Shown here piece after piece: positions 26,928 through 36,474 of a DNA stretch of 64,000 nt (the first letter of the stretch is position 1; each line of letters opens with the position of its first letter). Under the pieces are notes generated by a model. That model did not search any database. It had not been told where the DNA came from and saw only the letters and a list, made by a program, of their open reading frames with translations. This stretch comes from Chitinophaga barathri. GTDB lineage: Bacteria > Bacteroidota > Bacteroidia > Chitinophagales > Chitinophagaceae. Position numbers and translations under genes: made by a program. Location: positions 62,001 to 126,000 of the forward strand of contig NZ_RMBX01000002.1 of assembly GCF_003807585.1 (NCBI RefSeq), read 5' to 3'.

Positions 26928-27899
26928 CTATTGAAAGAGCGTTGCCAGTTTTTCGCGCAGCTCTTCACCACGCAGGTTCCTCGCAATGATCGTCCCGTCC
27001 GGGCCAATGAGCACATTGCCGGGGATCGCACGGATGCCATACAAGGCGGCGGGCGCGCTGTTCCAGAACGCCAGATCGGAAGCATGCGTCCATTCCAGCT
27101 TGTCATCAGCAATTCCTTTCAGCCAATTGTCCTTCTGTTTGTCCAATGATACCGCCACAATGTCGAATCCTTTCCCCTTATACTGGTGATATACTTTCAC
27201 AAGATTCGGGTTTTCCCTCCGGCACGGCCCGCACCAGGAAGCCCAGAAATCCAGCAGCACATATTTCCCGAAGTGATCGGACAACTTCACCGTTTCCCCG
27301 TTCACACCCGGCAGGGTGAAGTCCGGCGCTTTTTTCCCCACGTCCGCGCTGCGGAGCACAGGCGTAAGGCCGCGTAACACCTTCACATACTGGGTTTCAC
27401 TAAGCGAAGGGTCCAGCAGTTTCACGTTCGCATCTATCTCATCCGCGCTGAGGCGGTAGGAGAAATCGCGGTACAGCACATAGGCGGATACCAGCGATGC
27501 GGGGTTCTGCATAATGAATTCGCTGACGTTCACGTCGCGCGTCTGGCGGTATTGGGTGAACAGGTCCTGCGAGGGAGAGCCTGTTACGGTTGTTTTGCTG
27601 TAATACGCGGCGGAATCCAGCGCTACGGTCACCGGTTTATCTTCCAGGAAAATAAAATACGGGCTGCTTTCCGGCTTTAGCGTGATACCGTACAGCTCGG
27701 GAAGAGCGGGCTTTTGGGAGAACCTGAACTTCCCGTCCTTAATCTCCGCCGAATCGATCGTGAAGAACATTTTGTTGGAGAAACGCTGGAGATAAACCTT
27801 CCCGTTTTCCACGCCTTTTACTGTGCCGGTGATGGAAAAGTCCTGCGCTGACGCGGATAAGCCGAGGCCCAGGAGTATGAGTGATAATGCCTGTTTCAT
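26928..27899 (-). CDS. TlpA-family thiol-disulfide protein with DUF4369 domain
   Basis: Exported thioredoxin-like protein of 323 aa. Signal peptide ending LSASAQ, N-terminal DUF4369 beta domain (about 20-120, FSITGTVKGVENGKVYLQRF), and a TlpA domain from about residue 190 with the redox motif WASWCGPCRRENPNL and cis-Pro in RAIPGNVLIGPDG. Proteins of this type keep periplasmic thiols reduced. It is the third gene of a SusC-SusD-TlpA operon (10-nt gap from SusD), an arrangement frequent in Bacteroidota. Confidence 0.94.
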   Translation of the reverse strand: MKQALSLILLGLGLSASAQDFSITGTVKGVENGKVYLQRFSNKMFFTIDSAEIKDGKFRFSQKPALPELYGITLKPESSPYFIFLEDKPVTVALDSAAYYSKTTVTGSPSQDLFTQYRQTRDVNVSEFIMQNPASLVSAYVLYRDFSYRLSADEIDANVKLLDPSLSETQYVKVLRGLTPVLRSADVGKKAPDFTLPGVNGETVKLSDHFGKYVLLDFWASWCGPCRRENPNLVKVYHQYKGKGFDIVAVSLDKQKDNWLKGIADDKLEWTHASDLAFWNSAPAALYGIRAIPGNVLIGPDGTIIARNLRGEELREKLATLFQ

Positions 27900-27909
27900 G
27901 AATATGGAT

Positions 27910-29391
27910 TTATAAATTAGGGTTGGTGTTCACTTCGTTCAGCGGGATGGAAAACAGCAGGTACGCGCTGTTTGGCGTAAAGTTGCTGCCATCGGGGAAT
28001 TTCAGCTGGTGATGGCCTTTCAGCGGCACTTTGCGGATGCTGCCGTCCTGCCTCGGGATGTCCAGCACTTCCGTGGAAGGCGTGCGCACAACGGGGCGCT
28101 GGAGACGCAGCAGGTCCGGCAATGCGAAACCTTCGCCCCAGAGCTCCCTCCTTCTTTCCAGGAGAATTTCTTCCACCAGCTGGTCTTTCGTAAGGCTGCC
28201 CTCCGGCAATGCGGGCAGGCTGCGTTTTACGCGCAATTCATTTAATGCGGCAAAAGCAGCGGGCAGTTCGGTCAGCCGGGCGCGGGCCTCCGCTTCTATC
28301 AGCGCCATTTCGGAGGAGCGCATCAGCACGATGTGCCCGCTCTGATCCGGTTTGTTGACAAACTTCGTGTACATCAGCCAGCCCAGCAGCGGGTTCGTAG
28401 TATCAGCCACGGGCCTGAAGAGGGACTTGCGTACATCCGCGTCGGCAAACAGCTGCCTGAAATGCGGATCCGCCATCACGCTGCGGTAGCCGGTGGCCGG
28501 CGTTACGTCAATGTACCCGAAGTACGAAGCGCCGCCCAGGTTCTGGTCCGCCGCCTGGGGATGGCCCCAGATCCACTCCACATTACTCACGTCGTTAAAC
28601 CCTTTGCTGTATTCCTCCGGCTGCATGATGGGGTAACCCTGTCTCGCCTGTTTTGCCCGCACAGCCGCGGAATCCCAATTTTCCTGTGTAAGGAAAGCAC
28701 GCGCCAGCAGGCCTCTCACCACTTTCTGATCGGGGCGGTTTTTCACCGTACGGTTAAACCCTTGCAGCAGGCCGTCCGCTTCCCGCAAGTCGGCTATCAC
28801 CTGGTCGTATATGGCGGCCACCGTAGCACGGGGTTTGGGCTGCGAGGCGGGATCGGTGGGCGTTGTGTACAGGGGCACGCCTTTCGCGTTGCGGTCTTTG
28901 GCGTAGGTGAACTGGTACTGGCGCACCAGGTTCAGGTAGGACCATGCCCGCAGCGCCAGCGCCTGGCCTTTGAGGTAACGTTTCTCGGCATCAGTGCCCT
29001 GTGCGGCATCCACGTTTGCAATGATGTTGTTCGCATTGTCTATCACCTTGTACTGGAACGTCCAGAAGAACAAGGCGCGGCGGGTGGTGTAATCGAACGG
29101 GTCACGGAAGCCGTAGGTGGTGAGGAATCCGTACACGCCGTCGCGCAGTACCGCATCGCCGCCCATGGCTTCCTGGCTCAGGATGATGGCGGAATAACCC
29201 GGGTTGTCCTGCGAGGTGGAGCTTTCCATCTGGTAACGGATGGTGCCGTTTACCAGCGCGTCAATGTTTTTGGTACTGGAATACGCCTCCTTGCCGGTAA
29301 GACTGCCGGAGGGCGAAGTTTCGAAGAATGATTTTTTGCAGGAGGCCAGCAGCAGCAATATCCCTGCGGATAATCCTATGATTGGTTTCAT
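27910..29391 (-). CDS. SusD/RagB-family lipoprotein
   Basis: Outer-surface nutrient-binding lipoprotein of 493 aa. Lipobox LASC (Cys18), then KKSFFETSPSGSL typical of the mature start, TPR-like helices (KGQALALRAWSYLNLVRQYQ), RSSEMALIEAEARARL and the C-terminal EILLERRRELWGEGF motif. Partner of the SusC upstream (12-nt gap). Ligand unknown; the linked TlpA and nearby gamma-glutamyltransferase would fit peptides as well as sugars, but this is only positional. Confidence 0.95.
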   Translation of the reverse strand: MKPIIGLSAGILLLLASCKKSFFETSPSGSLTGKEAYSSTKNIDALVNGTIRYQMESSTSQDNPGYSAIILSQEAMGGDAVLRDGVYGFLTTYGFRDPFDYTTRRALFFWTFQYKVIDNANNIIANVDAAQGTDAEKRYLKGQALALRAWSYLNLVRQYQFTYAKDRNAKGVPLYTTPTDPASQPKPRATVAAIYDQVIADLREADGLLQGFNRTVKNRPDQKVVRGLLARAFLTQENWDSAAVRAKQARQGYPIMQPEEYSKGFNDVSNVEWIWGHPQAADQNLGGASYFGYIDVTPATGYRSVMADPHFRQLFADADVRKSLFRPVADTTNPLLGWLMYTKFVNKPDQSGHIVLMRSSEMALIEAEARARLTELPAAFAALNELRVKRSLPALPEGSLTKDQLVEEILLERRRELWGEGFALPDLLRLQRPVVRTPSTEVLDIPRQDGSIRKVPLKGHHQLKFPDGSNFTPNSAYLLFSIPLNEVNTNPNL

Positions 29392-29403
29392 GATTGGTCC
29401 GGT

Positions 29404-32400
29404 TTAGAATGAAATGTCGAAGCCGAAAGAGAAGGTTTTCTGTGCGGGGTAACGGTAGAACGTAACACCGTCCAGCGCCTGCTCAGGGTCCAGCCCGTCG
29501 TTTTTATAAAAGGTCACCAGGTTTTCGCCGCGTGCGTACACCCGCACCTGCTGGAGATTGAAGCGGGATACCAGCGAGGCGGGCAGCGCATAACTGACGC
29601 CTACATTGCGGAGACGCGCATAACTGGCGTCATACAGGAAACGGGTGGAGGCGGTGTTCCAGTTCAGCGGGTCCGTGGTGAGTTTGGGCACGTCCGTATC
29701 CGGGTTCTCCGGCGTCCAGTGGTCCAGGATGGTTTTGCTCCAGGTGCGGCCGATGTTGTTGCCGTTGTGCGACAGCATCACCAGGTCATAATCCAGTATT
29801 TTCCCGCCGATGCTGAATGCCAGCAACGCGCTCAGCTCAACACCCTTGTAACTCAGTACCGTGTTGATGCCACCGGTAACGTCCGGCAATGAACTGCCCA
29901 CGATGTATTGGTCCGCCTGGTTAAAATCGCTCGTGGTGGTTTTTCCTTTGATGCGTTTTTCACCGCCGGGCAAGGTCTCATATTCATTTTTATACCAGAG
30001 CGGCAGGCCTGTCGTACGGTCCACACCCGCCCATTCGCGGAGGAAAAAGTCATATACGGAACCGCCCACGGTGAGTTTTTTGGTGGGCCCTATCACGGAG
30101 GTGTTCGCCGGGATGATCTCTTTCTGCGGCAGCTCGGTGATCTCGTTTTTAAAATGGCTGAGGTTCACCCCCACATCCCATTTAAAATCTTTGGTAAGCA
30201 CTGGTGTGGTTTGCAACTGGATGTCAAAACCTTTATTCTTCAGCGACCCGATATTGTCGTCTATAGAACCAAAGCCCAGCGAGGGCGCCAGCGGGCGCTG
30301 GAACAGCAGGTCTTTGGAGCTGCGCTCGAAATATTCCGCGGTGAGAATGATCCGGTCGTGCAGGAATGAAGCGTCAAAACCGGCATTCAGGTTGAGGTTT
30401 GTTTCCCACTTCAGGCCGGGCGTGGGCAGGCGCGAAGTGATCAGGCCGGCTTCGCCGAGACTGTTGTAAATGGAATAAAGATCCTGGTACTGGTAATACC
30501 CGCCAAGATTATCGTTGCCCTGCGCGCCGTAGCTGGCGCGGAGTTTCAGCACATTCAGCCAGGTGGGTGAATGGAAGAATGATTCCTGCGTGATGTTCCA
30601 GGATGCGCCCACGGACCAGAAGTTGCCCCAGCGGGAATACGGGTGGAAGCGAGAAGAGCCGTCCCTTCTGAAACTGCCGGATAAAAAGATGCGGTCTTCA
30701 AAATTATAATCCACTTTGGCGAGATAACTGGCCAGCTTGTAATTGTCCGAGCTGCCGCTGAAGCCCGTGAGCAGCGATGCCGCATTGGGTTCTTCTTTGC
30801 CCAGGAAACCAAAGTTGCTTTTGCTGCCGGAGAGGCCGGATGTGTTAAAGATGTACACCTCCTGCCCTGCCAGCACATTCAGCTGGTGGCGGCGTTGTAT
30901 GCGGAAAGTGTAATCCAGGAAGTTGTTCACGGTATATGCCAGCTGCCTGTTCTCCCCTTTGCTTACGGAGCCGCGTGTGCTCACGCTGCCGCCCAGCAGC
31001 GGGTTGCTGTAACTGTGTGTGAGCGAGTTGCTGTAATCTGCGCTGATGCTGCTCTTCAGCTTCAGTTCCTCGAGGATGTTGATCTGGATATTCCCCCGGA
31101 AGGTCACGTTGTCCAGCTTGCTCTGGTATTTGTTCAGGCTGGAAGAGCCAAGCAGGTTATTGCCTGGCGCCGCCGCGCTGGGGCGGTAGTTGCCAAAGTC
31201 GTAGATCGGCTGACCGTTCTGGTCCAGTTTGATGCTGCCGTCCGTGTTACGTTCGTAGATCGGGTAGATGTTCGGCACCAGCCTGCCGAAGTTCGCATAG
31301 TTGCCCTGGTTGCTGTCATCCTGCGGGGGTGCATCCTGTTTGGCGGAACTGATGGCTACATTCACGCCGGTCTCGAACCAGCGGTTCACTTTGGTGTTGT
31401 AGTTCACCCGGCCGTTGAAACGCTGGTAACCGGAGCCGATGATAAAACCTTCATCGTTCAGGTAACCCGCCGATACAAAGTACTTGCTTTGCTCGCTGCC
31501 GCCGCTCACATTCAGGTCCACCTGCTGGCGTTTGCCGGTGCGTTCGGTAGACTTGCCCCAATCGTCCGTCCAGAGCGGCGTGGCGCCCGCGGCCAGTTTA
31601 CCGTCTATGCCCACCGGGGTGGGGTAATTGGGTCCGAAAGGGTTGATCTTGAGGGTGCTCACGAGGTTGTCCGTTGCGTATTGCGCAGCGGCTGCGGGGT
31701 TGGCGGGGTTGGTACTGAGCTGTTTGTTGCGCAGCGCTTCCCATTGCAGCTCGAAGTATTCCTTCGCGTCCACTTTTTCGTAGTCTGCCACTGCCCTGGA
31801 TGAAAAGCCGGTATTTGCGCTGAGTGTCACCGTGGGTTTGGCATTCAGCCTGCCCTGTTTGGTGGTGATGATAATGACGCCGTTTGCGCCGCGCGAGCCG
31901 TAGAGCGCGCTGGCAGCCGCGTCTTTTAATACGCTGATGGACTGGATGTCCGCCGGGTTGAGCGTATTGATATTCCCGGAGAACGGTACACCGTCCACCA
32001 CATAGAGCGGATCGCTGGAAGCGTTGATGGAACCGATGCCGCGGATGCGGATGGTGGCGTTGCTGCCCGGCTGGCCCGCGGACGCTACGGACTGTATGCC
32101 CGGCACCGCGCCCTGCAAAGCCCTGCTGATGCTGGATACCTGCTGCCGCTCAATATCTTTCGCATTCACTACTGAAGCGGAGCCGGTATAAGAGATCTTG
32201 TTTGCCGTGCCGTAGGCCACCACCAGCACTTCGTTGAGCGTGGCGGCGCCGGACAGGCGGATGTTCAGCAAAGTGTCGCTGGCAGGCACTTCCAGTGTTT
32301 GATATCCTGTATAACTTACTACGAGTACGGCGTTCCTGTCATGAACAGAAATGGCGAAGCGGCCTTCCGCATCGGTAACGGTTCCGTTTGGCGTGCCTTT

Positions 32401-32529
32401 GAGGCGGATGGTGGCGCCGGGCAGCAGGAGATTGTCCCCCGCCCTCACAGTACCGCGCACACGTTTCTCCTGTGCATCTGCGTACTGCATTGCAAACAGC
32501 AATGCCAACAGGCATGTAAATGTTTTCAT
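29404..32529 (-). CDS. SusC/RagA-family TonB-dependent outer membrane receptor
   Basis: TonB-dependent import channel of 1041 aa. Signal peptide ends near QYADAQ, followed by the carboxypeptidase-regulatory-like domain (VRGTVRAGDNLLLPGATI), a plug with LNEVLVVAYGTANKISYTGS and the SusC signature VLKDAAASALYGSRGANG, and a barrel ending FGFDISF with terminal Phe. The ATG at 32529 (MKTFTCLLALL) begins a proper signal peptide and is preferred over the TTG at 32550. First gene of the SusC-SusD-TlpA operon, with a good promoter 160 nt upstream. Confidence 0.96.
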   Translation of the reverse strand: MKTFTCLLALLFAMQYADAQEKRVRGTVRAGDNLLLPGATIRLKGTPNGTVTDAEGRFAISVHDRNAVLVVSYTGYQTLEVPASDTLLNIRLSGAATLNEVLVVAYGTANKISYTGSASVVNAKDIERQQVSSISRALQGAVPGIQSVASAGQPGSNATIRIRGIGSINASSDPLYVVDGVPFSGNINTLNPADIQSISVLKDAAASALYGSRGANGVIIITTKQGRLNAKPTVTLSANTGFSSRAVADYEKVDAKEYFELQWEALRNKQLSTNPANPAAAAQYATDNLVSTLKINPFGPNYPTPVGIDGKLAAGATPLWTDDWGKSTERTGKRQQVDLNVSGGSEQSKYFVSAGYLNDEGFIIGSGYQRFNGRVNYNTKVNRWFETGVNVAISSAKQDAPPQDDSNQGNYANFGRLVPNIYPIYERNTDGSIKLDQNGQPIYDFGNYRPSAAAPGNNLLGSSSLNKYQSKLDNVTFRGNIQINILEELKLKSSISADYSNSLTHSYSNPLLGGSVSTRGSVSKGENRQLAYTVNNFLDYTFRIQRRHQLNVLAGQEVYIFNTSGLSGSKSNFGFLGKEEPNAASLLTGFSGSSDNYKLASYLAKVDYNFEDRIFLSGSFRRDGSSRFHPYSRWGNFWSVGASWNITQESFFHSPTWLNVLKLRASYGAQGNDNLGGYYQYQDLYSIYNSLGEAGLITSRLPTPGLKWETNLNLNAGFDASFLHDRIILTAEYFERSSKDLLFQRPLAPSLGFGSIDDNIGSLKNKGFDIQLQTTPVLTKDFKWDVGVNLSHFKNEITELPQKEIIPANTSVIGPTKKLTVGGSVYDFFLREWAGVDRTTGLPLWYKNEYETLPGGEKRIKGKTTTSDFNQADQYIVGSSLPDVTGGINTVLSYKGVELSALLAFSIGGKILDYDLVMLSHNGNNIGRTWSKTILDHWTPENPDTDVPKLTTDPLNWNTASTRFLYDASYARLRNVGVSYALPASLVSRFNLQQVRVYARGENLVTFYKNDGLDPEQALDGVTFYRYPAQKTFSFGFDISF

Positions 32530-32688
32530 GGTTCGGTTTTTTAGCAGCAACAGGTTGCCGTTCAGCCCGGAGGCCGTTAATTTTTAAGCTTAATGAAAAG
32601 AGAAAGAGGGAGAGATTGGTTGGCTCTTTCTGTTACGCATAGTATTGTACTCCCTTCTATGCATAAGGTGTACAACGTGTTTACGCAA

Positions 32689-32719
32689 CAAAAGTAATTC
32701 GTGGGAATGAAATAACCAA
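32689..32719 (-). promoter_or_regulatory. Promoter of SusC-SusD-TlpA operon
   Basis: Minus strand: TTG (32717-32719), exactly 20 bp, then TACTTTTG (32689-32696), a full match to the Bacteroidota housekeeping promoter. Confidence 0.75.
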
Positions 32720-33022
32720 CTTATCCTATGAATTTTGTAGACTTTTACATGAAAGGCATTTATCATGATGTGTTTGATGTTCGTCAGGAGGTCAAAAAAG
32801 GTCGCATAGTTATTGCTACAGAGAGATAGAAAAAAGCGGATAAAAAGCAGGTGGTTTTGCGGCCTGCGAAAAAACAGAAGTAAGTGTAAATGCCCTGCGT
32901 AAAATTAACCCTGTCATAACAGCACTATGATAAGCAGCGGTACGGAGTTTGCGGCAAAACGATACGTTAAAGCAATGTTAAAATGTTATATTGCTTGTCT
33001 ATATTAACATTGATATAAATCA

Positions 33023-33053
33023 TTGGTCTTTTTAAAAACGTCTATTACTTTTG
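33023..33053 (+). promoter_or_regulatory. Promoter of fatty acid desaturase gene, leaderless geometry
   Basis: TTG (33023-33025), 20-bp spacer, TACTTTTG (33046-33053). Only GACA separates the box from the ATG at 33058, so the transcript should start at or within a few bases of the start codon. Confidence 0.75.
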
Positions 33054-33057
33054 GACA

Positions 33058-33927
33058 ATGAATACTACCCTTAAACCGAACAAAGGAATCAACTGGCTGC
33101 ACGAGCTTGATTTTATCGGGATCCACCTGGTTCCTTTCCTCGCATTTTTTACGCACGTGAGGCTGTTTGACTGGATTGTTTGCGCGGTGCTGTACTTTGT
33201 AAGAATGTTTTTTGTGACCGGCGGATATCACCGTTATTTCTCGCACCGATCGTTCAAGACCTCGCGGTTCTTCCAGTTTATATTAGCATGTGGCGCGCAG
33301 AGCAGTTTCCAGAAAGGGGTTTTGTGGTGGGCCGCCAATCACCGCGTACATCACAAACACAGTGATACGGAAGAAGACCCGCATTCGGCTAAAATATACG
33401 GTTTCTGGCACGCGCACATCGGCTGGATCATGGACAAGGAACATAAAGAAACCCGTTACGACCTCATCAAGGACATTAAACATAAAGAGCTGTACTGGCT
33501 GAATAAATATCATTTCGTGCCGCCGCTGGTGCTGGCCGTACTTGTATATTTTATCGGGAACAAAGTGAACGGCGCCGGCTGGTTCGACTGGTCCGCCGGG
33601 CTTTCCACGCTGTTCATCGGGTTTTTCCTCAGCACCATCCTGCTGTTTCATGGCACCTTTACCATCAACTCGCTCATGCACAAGTGGGGCCGCCCCCGTT
33701 ACAAAACGGGAGACGAATCCAAGAACAGCCTGCTGCTGGCGCTGGTTACCCTCGGAGAAGGCTGGCACAACAATCACCACTATTATCAAAGCGCGGCCCG
33801 CCAGGGTTTCTATTGGTGGGAAATAGACATCACCTATTACATCATCCGCATGCTGGGCTGGATGGGTATAGTGTGGGAGATCAGGGGCGTGCCGGTAAAG
33901 GTGAAAGAAAGCAATAAAGTAGGATAA
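33058..33927 (+). CDS. Acyl-CoA/acyl-lipid desaturase (delta-9 type)
   Basis: Membrane di-iron enzyme that introduces a cis double bond into fatty acyl chains; 289 aa. The three histidine boxes of the stearoyl-CoA desaturase class are complete: HRYFSH, HRVHHKHSDTEEDPHS and GEGWHNNHH. Four hydrophobic segments flank them. No cytochrome b5 fusion and no ferredoxin gene nearby. Single-gene unit with its own promoter and a strong terminator. Start fixed by the promoter only 4 nt upstream. Confidence 0.93.
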   Translation: MNTTLKPNKGINWLHELDFIGIHLVPFLAFFTHVRLFDWIVCAVLYFVRMFFVTGGYHRYFSHRSFKTSRFFQFILACGAQSSFQKGVLWWAANHRVHHKHSDTEEDPHSAKIYGFWHAHIGWIMDKEHKETRYDLIKDIKHKELYWLNKYHFVPPLVLAVLVYFIGNKVNGAGWFDWSAGLSTLFIGFFLSTILLFHGTFTINSLMHKWGRPRYKTGDESKNSLLLALVTLGEGWHNNHHYYQSAARQGFYWWEIDITYYIIRMLGWMGIVWEIRGVPVKVKESNKVG

Positions 33928-33947
33928 TACGCTCTGCAACAATATGT

Positions 33948-33990
33948 AAGGAAGGGTGGAACAGAATACTGTTCCACCCTTCCTTTTTTT
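33948..33990 (+). terminator. Strong intrinsic terminator of desaturase gene
   Basis: Perfect 17-bp stem AAGGAAGGGTGGAACAG with its complement around AATA (33948-33985), followed by a T-run. Confidence 0.93.
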
Positions 33991-34005
33991 ATTAATTTAG
34001 AGGGT

Positions 34006-35895
34006 ATGCAACGAATCTTCCTCCCCCTATTCCTGCTGCTGGCCGCTGCCGGTTTTGCACAACAGACACAGAAACCGCCACTGCACGGTAAGCACTGGAT
34101 GGCCGTCACCGGCAAACCGTTGGCCGCCACCGCAGGCGCCATGATATTCCAGAAAGGCGGCAACGCCGTGGACGCGGCCTGCGCTATGCTGGCGGCCACC
34201 TGCACCATGTGGGACGTGCTCAGTTGGGGCGGGGAAACACAAGCGCTTATTTACAACCCGAAAACCGGCAAGGTAATCGCCATCAATGCACTGGGCGTAG
34301 CGCCCACGGGCGCCACACCGGCATTTTATAAAGAAAAAGGATACAGCTTCCCGCCCGAATACGGCCCGCTGGCAGCGGTAACGCCCGGCACACCCGGCGG
34401 CATCTGCTACATGCTCAGCCAATACGGCACCATGAGCCTCAAAGAAGTGCTGGCCCCCGCCATGGAAATGGCCGCCGGTTATCCCATAGAAGCGCAGACC
34501 GCGAACAGCATAGAGCGGGGCAAAGGGTATATCAAAGAGTGGCCTTACAGCAAAAACGTTTTTCTCACACATCCCGGGGAAAAAAGAGAAGCGCCCGAAG
34601 CAGGTGAGATATTTGTGCAGAAAGACCTGCTGGCCACCCTTACCAAAATGGTGGAAGCGGAACAGGAAGCGCTGAAAAACAAAAAGAGCCGTAAAGAGGC
34701 GATCATGGCCGCCTATAACCGTTTTTACAAAGGAGATATTGCCAAAGAATTTGTACGCGGCTGCCAGGAACAGGGCGGCCTGATCACGATGGAAGATCTT
34801 GCCAAATGGAAACCCATCGAAGAAGAACCGCTGCATGTGAATTACAAAGGCATAGAAGTATACAAACTCCAGGAATGGACGCAGGGCCCCATGTTGCTGC
34901 AAGGCCTGAACATCCTGGAAAATTTCGACCTGAAAAAGATGGGCTTCAACTCCCCCGAATATATCCACATCCTGTACCAGGTGCTGAACCTTACTTTTGC
35001 CGACCGTGACTTTTATTACGGTGATCCTTACTTCTCACATCCGCCTATCAAAGGATTGCTGAGCAAGGAGTATGCAAAACAACGCGCCGGGCAGATCAAC
35101 CGCACGCAGAACGATGCCAATGCCGGCCCCGGCGATCCTTATCCTTTTGAAGGAAAAAAGAACCCGCTGCTGAAACTGCTGGAAGAAAGAAAACAATTTG
35201 CCGACACCACCCTGGAAAGGAAAAACGATCTTTTTGTGCCCAAACACGACGCCGTGGCTTATATGAAGGCGGACAGCGCGTATATGGACCGTCTCTGGCG
35301 CGGTACCACCAGCGTGGAAGCCGCGGATAAAGAAGGCTGGGTGGTATCCATCACCCCCAGCGGCGGATGGTTGCCCGCTTGCATCGCCGGCCGTACCGGC
35401 GTGGGCATGAGCCAGCGCGCGCAAAGTTTTGTACTGGATTCGGCGCTCAGCCCCTTCAACGTAATAGCCCCCGGCAAACGCCCGCGTGTGACGCTCACGC
35501 CTTCCATGGCATTAAAAGACGGCAAACCTTATCTATCCTTTGCCGTACAGGGCGGAGACACGCAGGACCAGAACCTGTTACAGTTTTTTCTGAACATGGT
35601 GGAATTCGGCATGACGGTGCAGCAGGCCACGGAAGCGGCGAATATCAACAGTAACCAGCTATGGCTTAGCCTTGGCGGCACCACGCTGAAAGAACGAATG
35701 CCCAAACCCGGCAGCATCCTGCTGAACAGCAATACATCGGACAGCACGCGCAACGCCCTTAAAAAAATGGGGTATTCACTCACCTTCACACCCCGCAGCA
35801 GCGGCCCCATCAACGCGATATTCCTGGACCGGCTGCATGGCAGCATATGGGGCGGCAGCAGCAACCACGGAGAAGATTACGGCATCGGGTGGTAA
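34006..35895 (+). CDS. Gamma-glutamyltransferase family protein (Ntn hydrolase)
   Basis: Exported gamma-glutamyltransferase/acylase-type Ntn hydrolase of 629 aa that should cleave itself into two subunits. Signal peptide MQRIFLPLFLLLAAAGFAQ. Family motifs: GGNAVDAACAM and GGETQALIYN in the large subunit; the processing-site Thr is in WRGTTSVEAADKEGWVVS (near residue 431), and GGDTQDQNLLQFFLNMVEFG in the small subunit. It differs from classic GGT at the small-subunit start (TTSVEAAD instead of TTHxSVxD), so substrate preference may differ. Likely role in glutathione or gamma-glutamyl peptide breakdown in the periplasm. Confidence 0.9.
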   Translation: MQRIFLPLFLLLAAAGFAQQTQKPPLHGKHWMAVTGKPLAATAGAMIFQKGGNAVDAACAMLAATCTMWDVLSWGGETQALIYNPKTGKVIAINALGVAPTGATPAFYKEKGYSFPPEYGPLAAVTPGTPGGICYMLSQYGTMSLKEVLAPAMEMAAGYPIEAQTANSIERGKGYIKEWPYSKNVFLTHPGEKREAPEAGEIFVQKDLLATLTKMVEAEQEALKNKKSRKEAIMAAYNRFYKGDIAKEFVRGCQEQGGLITMEDLAKWKPIEEEPLHVNYKGIEVYKLQEWTQGPMLLQGLNILENFDLKKMGFNSPEYIHILYQVLNLTFADRDFYYGDPYFSHPPIKGLLSKEYAKQRAGQINRTQNDANAGPGDPYPFEGKKNPLLKLLEERKQFADTTLERKNDLFVPKHDAVAYMKADSAYMDRLWRGTTSVEAADKEGWVVSITPSGGWLPACIAGRTGVGMSQRAQSFVLDSALSPFNVIAPGKRPRVTLTPSMALKDGKPYLSFAVQGGDTQDQNLLQFFLNMVEFGMTVQQATEAANINSNQLWLSLGGTTLKERMPKPGSILLNSNTSDSTRNALKKMGYSLTFTPRSSGPINAIFLDRLHGSIWGGSSNHGEDYGIGW

Positions 35896-36006
35896 GCGTG
35901 GCGCCTTGATTGTTAATGCCTTATAGCTGAAACGGTGCGCATGGTTTTTCATTGTACATTTACAGTACAGCGAAAAACCTCATTTCCAGCATTAAAATCT
36001 TGTGGC

Positions 36007-36471
36007 ATGTTACCGATCGGAAGCGCCGCGCCGGATTTCCGGCTATACTCCACCCCGGACCAGCAATACTCCATACAGGACTTTTCCGGCAGGAACCTCA
36101 TCCTGGCATTTTACCCGGCAGACTGGAGCCCCGTATGCGGCGACCAGATGTCGCTGTACAATGAAATGCTGCAATTGTTCCGTAAACAGAACGCGGTGCT
36201 GTTGGGTATTTCCGTGGACAGCAAATGGTGCCACCAGGCCTATACGCAAAGCCGTAACCTGCATTTTCCGCTGCTGGCGGACTTTGAGCCGAAAGGCGCC
36301 GTGGCAAAAGCTTACGGAGCTTACGACCAAAAAGAAGGCCAGTGCGAGCGCGCTTTGTATGTGCTGGATGATTCAGGTATTATCCGCTGGCATCATTTAT
36401 CGCCGCCATCTGTGAACCCCGGGGCAGACGGCATCCTGGACGCGCTCGGGAAGATCAACTCCAAAAGATAA
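36007..36471 (+). CDS. Peroxiredoxin (AhpC/TSA, AhpE-like)
   Basis: Thiol peroxidase of 154 aa that reduces peroxides. Peroxidatic Cys44 is in YPADWSPVCGDQ; further cysteines in SKWCHQAY and EGQCERALY are candidates for the resolving residue. No signal peptide. The ATG at 36007 gives the normal peroxiredoxin start (MLPIGSAAPDFRL); an open extension upstream to 35935 has no ATG. The next gene follows after 3 nt and thioredoxin overlaps that gene, forming a redox operon. Confidence 0.92.
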   Translation: MLPIGSAAPDFRLYSTPDQQYSIQDFSGRNLILAFYPADWSPVCGDQMSLYNEMLQLFRKQNAVLLGISVDSKWCHQAYTQSRNLHFPLLADFEPKGAVAKAYGAYDQKEGQCERALYVLDDSGIIRWHHLSPPSVNPGADGILDALGKINSKR

Positions 36472-36474
36472 CAG

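Larger units (their letters stand above)
32530..33057. other. Intergenic region between divergent operons
   Basis: The 528-bp gap carries the two outward promoters described separately. The SusC transcript would have a leader of about 150 nt. A 26-codon plus-strand frame at about 32749 has no similarity or promoter and is not called. No other gene or repeat was seen. Confidence 0.6.

Noticed and set aside
32749..32830. 26-codon plus-strand frame in the SusC-desaturase gap
   Set aside because: No promoter box, no family features, and the length is expected by chance in AT-rich DNA.
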